From Streptococcus oralis (GTDB taxonomy: Bacteria > Bacillota > Bacilli > Lactobacillales > Streptococcaceae): a stretch of DNA of 64,000 nucleotides. The position numbers and the translations under genes are program-made. The notes beneath the pieces were generated by a model that did no database searches, had not been told where the DNA came from, and saw nothing but the letters and a program-made list of their open reading frames with translations. Every line of letters begins with the position of its first letter. Position 1 is the stretch's first letter. Where the stretch lies: the NCBI RefSeq assembly GCF_019929345.1, contig NZ_JAHZPJ010000001.1:186001-250000 (forward strand), written 5' to 3'. Below, one piece after another: positions 8,543-15,820 of this stretch.

Positions 8543-8573
8543 GAAAAAGCCCTCTGAAGTCAGAGAGCTTACC
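8543..8573 (-). terminator. rho-independent terminator of the telC-tipC operon
   Basis: On the minus strand an AGCTCTCTGA stem pairs with TCAGAGGGCT through a two-base loop, followed by TTTTTC. It lies 31 bases after the last tipC stop codon and closes the immunity-gene array. Confidence 0.75.
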
Positions 8574-8603
8574 TATTTATAAAATTAGTGAAAATTCTAT
8601 ATA

Positions 8604-9218
8604 TCACCAATTCTCCCACTGAGTTTCAATCTTGACATCGCCATAGTTGCTTGGTGAATACTTACTGTCATAAATGGTACACCAGTCCTTCAAAACTTTC
8701 TGATTGACGATTTCGTCGTAATAAGAATCCAAATCCTTGGCAGTGATACCGTACTGTTCTAGGTAGGATTTTACCTCTGATTGATCATCAATATATACTT
8801 TGGAATTATTTTCTTTTTTTATTATAGTGGCTTCTTTACTCAAAACACCTAATTTATAATTGTAGCTTCCCCATATTTTTACACTAACATTGGAAGATAG
8901 TCTTCTTTCAGAGTAAATGAACAAAACCTTCTGTGAGTTTTGAAAATTAAAACCAATTTCTATCTCAGAATAATCTGACGGTGTTTTCTCTTTGTTGTAT
9001 AATCCAAACGGAGTATACAAAATATTGGGGTCATCACTTGGCCAATCCGGTCTGATTTTAAACCCATCTATATGCCTTAAAATATTATTTGACCGATATG
9101 TTTTCTCCGTTTCTTGGTAAATTTCATCAAAAATGTTTTTAGGTTGTTTAGGAAAAAAGTAGAAACAGGATGATATGATTATCACGAATAAGACTACTAG
9201 GCCTAGGATTTTCTTCAT
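8604..9218 (-). CDS. tipC: TipC-like immunity protein, copy 1 (last in the array)
   Basis: A 204-residue protein with one N-terminal membrane helix (M-K-K-I-L-G-L-V-V-L-F, to about residue 22) and an outward soluble domain. It matches the TipC family, which binds and blocks the lipid II phosphatase TelC outside the membrane. The start at 9218 has GGTGA upstream, inside the end of the previous gene; only 4 bases separate stop and start. The N-terminal 55 residues and last 30 residues are almost the same in all six copies, but the middle here (residues about 60-140) is its own version. The I-T-A-K-D-L-D-S-Y-Y near residue 165 puts it with copies 3 and 6. Confidence 0.85.
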   Translation of the reverse strand: MKKILGLVVLFVIIISSCFYFFPKQPKNIFDEIYQETEKTYRSNNILRHIDGFKIRPDWPSDDPNILYTPFGLYNKEKTPSDYSEIEIGFNFQNSQKVLFIYSERRLSSNVSVKIWGSYNYKLGVLSKEATIIKKENNSKVYIDDQSEVKSYLEQYGITAKDLDSYYDEIVNQKVLKDWCTIYDSKYSPSNYGDVKIETQWENW

Positions 9219-9222
9219 ATTG

Positions 9223-9831
9223 TCACCAATTCTCCCACTGGGTTTCAATCTTGACATCGCCATAGTTGCTCGGTGAGTAGTTACTGTCATAAATCGAGCA
9301 CCAATCCTTCAAGACTTTCTGGTTGACGATTTTGTCATAGTCTTGCTCTAATTCTTCTTTAGAAATATTATATTTTCTGAGATATTCTCTTATTTTTTCT
9401 TCATCCTCTAGATATTGACCTGGTTGCCTTGGCTCTTCAAAAATTGCAAGCTCCTTTTGAAGTACTTTCTTTTTTATATTATAGTGTGCCGAATACCATA
9501 GGGTAATATCCGAATTAATCCTTTTTTCAAAACGAATCGTCATCCCTTTAATACCTTCTCCAAAATTAAAGCTAATACTTATATCTTTATAGTCTTCAGG
9601 ATGAGTTTGATACTTCCCAGAAGGAGTGTATGCAAAGTATTCACTATCATTAGGCCAACCTGCCCTGATTTTAAAGCCATCTATGTTTCTTAAAATATTA
9701 TTTGACCGATAGGTTTTCTCGGTTTCCTGATAAATCTCATCAAAGATATTTTTAGGTTGTTGGATGAAAAAGTAGAAACAAGATAATACAATTAGTACGA
9801 TTAAGGCTACTAAACCGAGGATTTTCTTCAT
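9223..9831 (-). CDS. tipC: TipC-like immunity protein, copy 2
   Basis: A 202-residue TipC-like protein: N-terminal membrane helix, then an exported domain. Its middle (G-M-T-I-R-F-E-K, W-Y-S-A-H-Y-N and F-E-E-P-R-Q-P-G-Q) is almost the same as in copies 4 and 5, making one subtype. A longer reading from an upstream ATG exists only because it overlaps the 3' repeat of the neighbouring copy; the start at 9831 matches the M-K-K-I-L-G start of the other copies. Spacing to the neighbours is 4 bases on both sides, so translation is probably coupled along the array. Confidence 0.85.
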   Translation of the reverse strand: MKKILGLVALIVLIVLSCFYFFIQQPKNIFDEIYQETEKTYRSNNILRNIDGFKIRAGWPNDSEYFAYTPSGKYQTHPEDYKDISISFNFGEGIKGMTIRFEKRINSDITLWYSAHYNIKKKVLQKELAIFEEPRQPGQYLEDEEKIREYLRKYNISKEELEQDYDKIVNQKVLKDWCSIYDSNYSPSNYGDVKIETQWENW

Positions 9832-9835
9832 GTTA

Positions 9836-10450
9836 TCACCAATTCTCCCACTGGGTTTCAATCTTGACATCACCATAGTTGCTTGGCGAGTACTTGCTGT
9901 CATAAATGGTACACCAGTCCTTCAAAACTTTCTGATTGACGATTTCATCGTAGTAAGTATCCAAATCCTTGGCAGTGATACCGTACTTTTCGAGATAGGA
10001 TTTTACTTGGGCCTCGTCTTCGATATAAGTTTCCGTATCTGCTTTCTTTAATCCTATTTTGACAAATTTTTTTAAAATACGATCCTTACGAGTATATTTA
10101 TTCCATAAGCGAACTCTAACGTTTGGCCCGATTCGCTTTTCAAATGAGATTGAACTTAACTGTGTTTTTGTAGCAAAATTAAAACTAATTTCGACTTCAA
10201 AATACTCTTCTGGGGTATGGTCTTTATTATAAGTTCCAAATGGATAATATTTAGAATACTCTCCATCACTTGGCCAACCTGGACTAATTTCAAAGCCATC
10301 TATATGCCTTAAAATATTATTTGTTCGATAGGTTTTCTCAGTTTCTTGGTAGATTTCATCAAAAATGTTTTTAGGTTGATGAATAAAAAAGTAGAAACAG
10401 GATGATACAATTATCATGAATAAGGCTACTAAACCGAGGATTTTCTTCAT
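9836..10450 (-). CDS. tipC: TipC-like immunity protein, copy 3
   Basis: A 204-residue TipC-like protein, membrane-anchored at the N-terminus. Its C-terminal third (I-T-A-K-D-L-D-T-Y-Y-D-E-I-V-N) groups it with copies 1 and 6, but the section around residues 70-140 (R-I-G-P-N-V-R-V-R-L-W) is distinct. A mosaic like this is expected if copies exchange segments through their shared ends. The start is set at 10450 by similarity to the other copies, 4 bases after the preceding stop. Confidence 0.85.
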   Translation of the reverse strand: MKKILGLVALFMIIVSSCFYFFIHQPKNIFDEIYQETEKTYRTNNILRHIDGFEISPGWPSDGEYSKYYPFGTYNKDHTPEEYFEVEISFNFATKTQLSSISFEKRIGPNVRVRLWNKYTRKDRILKKFVKIGLKKADTETYIEDEAQVKSYLEKYGITAKDLDTYYDEIVNQKVLKDWCTIYDSKYSPSNYGDVKIETQWENW

Positions 10451-10454
10451 GTTA

Positions 10455-11063
10455 TCACCAATTCTCCCACTGGGTTTCAATCTTGACATCGCCATAGTTG
10501 CTTGGCGAGTACTTGCTGTCATAAATAGAGCACCAGTCTTTTAAAACCTTCTGATTGACGATTTCGTCGAAGTCTTTCTCTAATTCTTCTTTGGAAATAT
10601 TATTTTTTCTTAAATATTCTCTTACTTTTTCTTCATCATCAATAAATTGACCTGGTTGCCTTGGCTCTTCAAAAATCGCAAGCTCTTTTTTGAGGATTTT
10701 CTTTTTTATATTATAGTGTGCTGAATACCATAGGGTAATATTCGAATTAGTCTTTCTTTCAAAAAGAATCGTCATTCCTTTAATACCTGAACCAAAATTA
10801 AATCCAATACTTATGTCTTTATAACCTTCAGGATGAGTTTGATACTTCCCTGAAGGGGTGTATGCAAAATATTCTCCATCATTAGGCCAACCTGGACTAA
10901 TTTTAAACCCATCTATGTTTCTTAAAATATTATTTGTACGATATGTCTTCTCTGTCTCTTGGTAGATTTCATCAAAAATATTTTTAGGTTGTTTAGGAAA
11001 AAAGGAAAAACAAAATAATACAACTAGTAAGACTAAAGCTACTAAACCGAGGATTTTCTTCAT
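10455..11063 (-). CDS. tipC: TipC-like immunity protein, copy 4
   Basis: A 202-residue TipC-like protein of the same subtype as copies 2 and 5 (W-Y-S-A-H-Y-N and F-E-E-P-R-Q-P-G-Q in the middle). It has an N-terminal membrane helix and predicted outward domain. It begins 12 bases after copy 5. The extra 8 bases compared with the other junctions come from a short duplicated TTGTCACC/TTATCACC sequence at the boundary, itself a sign of recombination at the shared 3' end. Confidence 0.85.
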   Translation of the reverse strand: MKKILGLVALVLLVVLFCFSFFPKQPKNIFDEIYQETEKTYRTNNILRNIDGFKISPGWPNDGEYFAYTPSGKYQTHPEGYKDISIGFNFGSGIKGMTILFERKTNSNITLWYSAHYNIKKKILKKELAIFEEPRQPGQFIDDEEKVREYLRKNNISKEELEKDFDEIVNQKVLKDWCSIYDSKYSPSNYGDVKIETQWENW

Positions 11064-11075
11064 GTTATCACCTTG

Positions 11076-11684
11076 TCACCAATTCTCCCACTGAGTTTCA
11101 ATCTTGACATCGCCATAGTTGCTTGGCGAGTACTTGCTGTCATAGATGGAACACCAGTCTTTTAAAACCTTCTGATTGACGATTTCGTCGAAGTCTTTCT
11201 CTAATTCTTCTTTGGTTATGTTGTATTTTTTTAAATAGTCTCTTACTTTTTCTTCATCATTAAGATATTGACCTGGTTGCCTTGGCTCTTCAAAAATCGC
11301 AAGCCCTTTTTTGAGCACTTTCTTTTGCATATTATAGTGTGCTGAATACCATAGGGTAATATCCGAATTAATCCTTTTTTCAAAACGTATCGTCATTCCT
11401 TTAATACCTTCTCCGAAATTAAAGCTAATACTTATGTCTTTATAACCTTCAGGATGAGTTTGATATTTCCCTGAAGGGGTGTATGCAAAATATTCTCCAT
11501 CGTTAGGCCAATCGGGTCTGATTTTAAACCCATCTATGTTTCTTAAAATATTATTTGACCGATAGGTTTTCTCCGTCTCCTGATAAATCTCATCAAAAAT
11601 ATTTTTAGGTTGATGGATAAAAAAGTAGAAACAGGATAATACAATTAGTGCGAACAACACTATTAAAGCTAATATTTTTTTCAT
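11076..11684 (-). CDS. tipC: TipC-like immunity protein, copy 5
   Basis: A 202-residue TipC-like protein, subtype of copies 2 and 4. Three ATG codons stand in a row; the third (11684) gives the conserved M-K-K-I-L start and the best distance to the AGGAG that overlaps the stop codon of the orphan telC segment just upstream. It is therefore arranged relative to the orphan toxin cassette exactly as copy 6 is arranged relative to full telC, as if toxin end plus immunity gene had been captured as a unit. Confidence 0.85.
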   Translation of the reverse strand: MKKILALIVLFALIVLSCFYFFIHQPKNIFDEIYQETEKTYRSNNILRNIDGFKIRPDWPNDGEYFAYTPSGKYQTHPEGYKDISISFNFGEGIKGMTIRFEKRINSDITLWYSAHYNMQKKVLKKGLAIFEEPRQPGQYLNDEEKVRDYLKKYNITKEELEKDFDEIVNQKVLKDWCSIYDSKYSPSNYGDVKIETQWENW

Positions 11685-11694
11685 CATCATTCTC

Positions 11695-12147
11695 CTAATC
11701 TGCCACAGCTTCTAAACGATTTAAAAACTTGGACACTCCTGGATATTTTCTTTCAATATATGTTTTAAGAGCATCTTCTCCATCTAGCTTAATATCCGTT
11801 GGTCGCAAACTATCATAAATAGTATCTCTGACTGTATCCCAATCCTTATTTTTTAGGAATTCTCTTTCTCTCTGAGAAGAGTCTTTTTGAAGGTCAGCAT
11901 AATAAGAAGAGATGGCTTGATCATAGGATTGTCCCTTCTGCATACGGCCGATAAGGTTGACCGAGTCTAGGTCTGCCTTGTAGTCATCCTCGCCAATACT
12001 TGGCTTCATATCATTAGCGTTAAAGGTTGTGTCTCCCTCCCAGCCTGAAAGGTCCTTGACACGCTCTCTACCGCCATAGACATCGGCTAACTGAACTTGA
12101 TTAGGATTAAGATGAGTAGCCATAGTGATGGACTGGTAAGTGAAATC
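11695..12147 (-). pseudogene. orphan 3' cassette of telC (toxin-domain tail without LXG or start)
   Basis: About 150 codons closely matching the last 150 residues of the telC product, from D-F-T-Y-Q-S-I-T-M-A-T-H-L-N-P to the shared end S-K-F-L-N-R-L-E-A-V-A-D. It includes the acidic segment D-D-Y-K-A-D-L-D-S-V-N-L. There is no start codon or ribosome binding site of its own: it joins, 10 bases after the stop of tipC copy 6, to sequence that reads open only through the complement-independent frame of that gene's tail. Differences from telC (for instance the I-Y-D-S-L-R-P-T-D-I-K-L-D-G stretch) suggest a different toxin variant. It fits a silent replacement cassette, as seen in other polymorphic toxin loci. 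Confidence 0.8.
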
Positions 12148-12157
12148 TGGGGGCCTG

Positions 12158-12763
12158 TCACCAATTCTCCCACTGGGTTTCAACCTTGACATCGCCATAG
12201 TTGCTTGGCGAGTACTTACTGTCATAGATGGAACACCAGTCTTTCAAGACTTTCTGATTGACGATTTCATCGTAGTAAGAATCCAAATCTTTGACAGTAA
12301 TACCATACTTTTCTAAGTAGGATTTCACCTGTTCTTCGTCTTCGATATAGCTATCCTCGTTTCCTGATAATACTATTTGAATTGACTTTTTGATTGTTTT
12401 AGTGTTTGGATTATATTTGTTGACCATCCATAGCTTCATACCATCAGCTACTTTTCTCTCAACTGAAACAAACATTTTACTATACGCTTTCTCAAAATTA
12501 AATCCAACTCTCAGTTCAAGATAGTCTTTCGGAAGAGTCTTATACTTTCCTAAAGGGCTATATTTAAAATAATCTCCATCACTTGGCCAGACATCATCAA
12601 TTTCAAAACCTTCTATATTTCTTAAAATATTATTTGTGCGATAGGTTTTCTCTGTTTCTTGGTAGATTTCATCAAAAATATTTTTAGGTTGATGCGTAAA
12701 GAAGTAAAAACAAACTGATACAAGTAATACTACTATTGTTAAAACACCTAGTATTTTCTTCAT
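12158..12763 (-). CDS. tipC: TipC-like immunity protein, copy 6 (directly after telC, cognate position)
   Basis: A 201-residue TipC-like protein with an N-terminal membrane helix (M-K-K-I-L-G-V-L-T-I-V-V-L) and an outward domain. It starts 10 bases after the telC stop with a strong AGGAGG, the position of the cognate immunity gene. Its middle (D-G-M-K-L-W-M-V-N-K-Y-N) is unlike the other five copies, while the ends are shared. TipC proteins act outside the membrane because TelC hydrolyses lipid II there. Confidence 0.88.
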   Translation of the reverse strand: MKKILGVLTIVVLLVSVCFYFFTHQPKNIFDEIYQETEKTYRTNNILRNIEGFEIDDVWPSDGDYFKYSPLGKYKTLPKDYLELRVGFNFEKAYSKMFVSVERKVADGMKLWMVNKYNPNTKTIKKSIQIVLSGNEDSYIEDEEQVKSYLEKYGITVKDLDSYYDEIVNQKVLKDWCSIYDSKYSPSNYGDVKVETQWENW

Positions 12764-12773
12764 AGATTTCCTC

Positions 12774-14078
12774 CTAATCCGCTACGGCTTCCAAGCGATT
12801 TAAAAACTTGGATACACCTGGATAGTTACTTTCAATATATGCTTTAATAGCATCTTCTCCTTTTTCCATAACCTCTAACGGAAGAATACTGGCATAGATA
12901 GTACTTCTGACTTGTTTCCAATCTTTATTTTTCAAAAATTCTCTTTCTCTCAGAGTCGAATCCTTTTGAAGGTCAGAGTAATAAGAAGTTATAGCTTGGT
13001 CATAGGATTGCCCTTTCTGCATGCGACCAATAAGATTGACCGAGTCTAGGTCTGCCTTGTAGTCATCTTCACCAATACTTGGTTTTTTATCCGTAGCATT
13101 TTTAGTCGTGTCTCCTTCCCAGCCTGAAAGATCCTTGACACGCTCTCTACCGCCATAGAAATCGGATAATTGGAAACTGCTAGGATTCAGATGAGTAGCC
13201 ATAGTGATGGACTGGTGGGTAAAGTCTGCGTGACCTGCTCCGTTGTTAGAATAAGCCTTTAGTTTGCTATCCCAAAACTTATCAAAACCATCTTCTTTAT
13301 TATAAGTTTCGGAATAACGCTTTTTGAAAGTTTCATATAATTCAGGGTCCTCAGATTTTAACTTATTTGAATAACTAGCTTTCCCACTAGCCAGTTCATG
13401 TTGCAACCTAAGATTATAAATCAATTTTTTGGCATCTGTTTCATCTTTGATTCCAAGTTCTTTAAAAATTTCAAGAAGTGGCTTTTCTACTGTCCTTGAT
13501 TTTCCTGTAATCGAACTGCCAACAGTCACATTATAAAAATAAGTTTTCAAATGACCCGCCGTTTCGTTCCACCGAAACCCATCATAGTTGACCGCACCAA
13601 CGACTCGCAAAAAGATATAGTCTCGAAACTCTTGGCTAGAGGTCGGGAACTTCCTGTCTATCCCTTGCTTGATGGTCAAGAGCTGTTGAGCTGTCTCTGC
13701 GTCAAAACCGTATTCTGCCATCATGGTTTGGACAAAGGCTTTCTCTTGACGACTGAGCTTCATATCCTTTGTGTCAGCATAGGCAGTCAGGTAGTTGGCC
13801 CAAGTCAGGTCAGATGGGACTTTAAAGACCCCATTTTTTGCATCCCAACTACTTTCAATCTGAGCTAGTCCACGACTCAGTTGCACATCGATACTAGCAA
13901 GATCATCGAACAGTCCTCCTGAGTAGCTATCATAGGAGCGTAGGTCTTTCAAAATCGTTTCATAGTTACGTTTATTAGCCTGGTGACCTCGTATGAGTTC
14001 CGTATTATTCCCCTTTTTTTCGCTATCTAGGCTCAAGGTGGAGAAGGATTGATTGACTTCATATAAATAGGCAATCAT
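12774..14078 (-). pseudogene. telC: telC, C-terminal part: rest of LXG domain plus TelC lipid II phosphatase domain
   Basis: This 434-codon segment continues, in the same frame and without a gap, the 108-codon LXG start at 14079-14405; one TAA divides them. TelC of S. intermedius is a type VIIb effector that cleaves lipid II in target cells. Here the remaining LXG helices cover about residues 1-100. The catalytic domain follows, including the acidic segment D-D-Y-K-A-D-L-D-S-V-N and the G-G-R-E-R-V-K-D-L-S-G-W motif. An ATG sits directly after the TAA, so re-initiation could make a protein lacking half of the LXG domain. Such a product should not be exported, and TelC is harmful only outside the membrane. 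Confidence 0.8.
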
Positions 14079-14405
14079 TTACTCTTCCTGGCGGATCTTA
14101 TCAAGCAGATCATCCTCGCACCAACTCTTGGTGTCGACCATCGTTTGGTAGTCTTCTGGTAATTTCTTGATAGCTTGAGAGAAGGTTTCTGCATAGAGTT
14201 GTCCCCCTTTGCTCAAGGGCAGTAAGACACTTGCGAAAAAACTTCTAGCCGAATCATAAGCATCTCCCTTTAGACTCTCCGTATCCTCTGAAAATTTTTG
14301 AATGGCTGATTGCAAGTCTTGATAAGCCTCCACCTGTGATTGGCACATGGTCGCTACACTCGAACTTTGTAGTTGTGATTGTTCCAAATACATATCAATG
14401 CCCAT
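14079..14405 (-). pseudogene. telC: telC, N-terminal LXG part ending at a premature TAA
   Basis: The first 108 codons of the LXG toxin, with the L-x-G motif as L-K-G near residue 45 (E-S-L-K-G-D-A-Y-D-S-A-R-S-F-F). The sequence reads R-Q-E-E, then TAA, then M-I-A-Y-L-Y-E-V-N-Q in one frame. A CAA (Gln) changed by one base to TAA would explain it. The start at 14405 has GAGGAGA at good spacing and overlaps the upstream helper gene by 11 bases. Seen alone this is a truncated helical protein that may still bind its helpers. Confidence 0.8.
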
Positions 14406-14754
14406 GATGCGTCTCCTCCTCTCTTTCTAGTTCCTTGCGTCTTTCATAGTAAACCGCATCCAAGTCTTCCTCTAACCGGAACTCTTCTTTTTTCAAATCA
14501 TCCATATGGTAGCTGAGGTCCTCAAGGATTTGGTTTTTGAGTTGGTTTCTTTGCAGGAGCGTTTCTTCCAACTGTCCTGCATATCGGCTTTGATAGGCTG
14601 CCTCCCACAAATCACTTTGATAACGGTGACTAACTCTATCATACCCTTCAAAGATTTCTATCAGTTCTGTGGTGCGGTACTTCTCTTTTCCATTGTCTTC
14701 TAGCTGGTACAAAAGTTCTCGCTCTCTTTTCTTCAACTCATCCAACTTGCTCAT
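14395..14754 (-). CDS. LXG helper protein, Lap2-like coiled coil (DUF3958 type)
   Basis: A 119-residue charged coiled-coil protein (M-S-K-L-D-E-L-K-K-R-E-R-E-L-L-Y-Q-L). It has the size and position of Lap2 proteins, which together with Lap1 bind an LXG domain and lead it to the type VIIb secretion channel. Its start overlaps the stop of the preceding gene by 4 bases (ATGA) and its end overlaps the telC start by 11, so the three are coupled. It remains open although its partner toxin is interrupted. Confidence 0.74.
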   Translation of the reverse strand: MSKLDELKKRERELLYQLEDNGKEKYRTTELIEIFEGYDRVSHRYQSDLWEAAYQSRYAGQLEETLLQRNQLKNQILEDLSYHMDDLKKEEFRLEEDLDAVYYERRKELEREEETHHGH

Positions 14755-15029
14755 GCATTACTCCTAAAACCATTGGCAGCAGCCTCATCTAGCGCTTCAA
14801 AATCACTCGCTACAGAGTGAAGTCGTTTGGAAGTAAGGGTGACAGTGGCTGTAATCTGACTAGCTAGATTTTGATCCTTTGTCAGACATTGATGGGCCTT
14901 GTTATTCCCTTGAAGAGTCGTTAGGTCATCTTGACTAGCCACAGCGATAGTTGTTAAAGATTGACAAGCATTTTTAAGCTGACTCGCATACGTTTTTGCA
15001 ACATTTTGATCACTTTTTACTGTTGACAT
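14751..15029 (-). CDS. LXG helper protein, Lap1-like small helical protein (DUF3130/TIGR04197 type)
   Basis: A 92-residue helical protein, first gene of the telC operon, ending G-F-R-S-N-A. Length, lack of signal peptide, Gln/Ala-rich helices and the fixed order Lap1-Lap2-LXG-TipC support the Lap1 assignment. Lap1 is a WXG100-like partner that forms part of the composite secretion signal of LXG toxins. An extended -10 promoter element lies about 65 bases upstream. Confidence 0.74.
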   Translation of the reverse strand: MSTVKSDQNVAKTYASQLKNACQSLTTIAVASQDDLTTLQGNNKAHQCLTKDQNLASQITATVTLTSKRLHSVASDFEALDEAAANGFRSNA

Positions 15030-15091
15030 GACTGTCCTATCCTTTTCTCGAATCCCTAGTGATAGTTCACTTCATTTAGCTATATAGGCCT

Positions 15092-15100
15092 ATTATACCA
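15092..15100 (-). promoter_or_regulatory. extended -10 promoter of the telC-tipC operon
   Basis: On the minus strand this reads TGG-TATAAT, a perfect extended -10 hexamer, 63 bases before the Lap1-like start. No convincing -35 is visible at the right distance. Confidence 0.6.
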
Positions 15101-15162
15101 TGTTTTGAATACAAGCCCTTGTTTATACTATATTTAGATAATAGAATAATCTTATAACTAAC

Positions 15163-15191
15163 AAAAAGCCCCTCTGAATCCAGAGAGCTAA
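15163..15191 (-). terminator. rho-independent terminator downstream of rpsO
   Basis: On the minus strand AGCTCTCTGGATTCAGAGGGGCT forms a stem and is followed by a T-run. Its stem is almost the same as the one at 8543-8573. It lies 215 bases beyond the rpsO stop codon. The DNA between them (15192-15406) has no convincing gene; see the findings. Confidence 0.7.
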
Positions 15192-15406
15192 TTTGAGCCT
15201 AGGCTAAAATCCTAGTGAAGAAGATGAAACTCCTTATGTTCATCGAACACTGCGTCGTTTCCCTATTTTCATACGGATTTTTATCGCCCTTAGCATCATG
15301 ATTCTTGCTGGATAAAACGCTTATAGACTAGGCGACAAGCCGAAGATTGTACTGATGGTACATCGAGGCGAAGGCAACGAAGTATAGAAACGTTTTAGAC
15401 GCAAGA

Positions 15407-15676
15407 TTAGCGACGAAGTCCTAGAGAGTTGATTAACTCACGGTAACGGTTAACGTCGTTTTTACGCAAGTATGCAAGCAAGTTACGACGGCGACCGATT
15501 TTCTTCATCAATCCACGGTAAGTAGCGTGGTCTTTTTTGTGTTGTTTGATGTGTTCGTTAAGGTGGTTGATTTCCCAAGTAAGGACAGCAACTTGAACCT
15601 CTACTGAACCTGTATCACCTTCGTGACGTGCATATTGTGCGATGATTTCATTTTTTTTCTCTTTTGAGATTGCCAT
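15407..15676 (-). CDS. rpsO: 30S ribosomal protein S15
   Basis: An 89-residue protein matching bacterial S15 over its whole length ([38 protein letters not shown]). S15 binds the central domain of 16S rRNA early in 30S assembly. It is a single-gene unit with AGGAG-like sequence before its start and a terminator downstream. Confidence 0.97.
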   Translation of the reverse strand: MAISKEKKNEIIAQYARHEGDTGSVEVQVAVLTWEINHLNEHIKQHKKDHATYRGLMKKIGRRRNLLAYLRKNDVNRYRELINSLGLRR

Positions 15677-15820
15677 GATGTTTCTCCTTTTTATTTGGCT
15701 TCATCCGAGTGACAGGTTGGCATGCCTGTAACCAAGAAGAAGTTATTTGTCTTTGCGACAGTTCTTATTCTACCAAGAAGCAAGGACTTTGTCAACTGAT
15801 TTACTATTTAAAACCGTGAA

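Noticed and set aside
9223..12225. Longer starts (about 24 extra residues) for several tipC genes and for the orphan telC segment
   Set aside because: These extensions are the out-of-frame reading of the conserved 3' repeat of the neighbouring tipC; the same M-K-K-I-L start in all copies and the spacing favour the shorter form.
8604..12763. Regularly spaced repeats that might suggest a CRISPR array
   Set aside because: The repeat units are whole immunity genes of about 610 bases; there are no short repeats with unique spacers.
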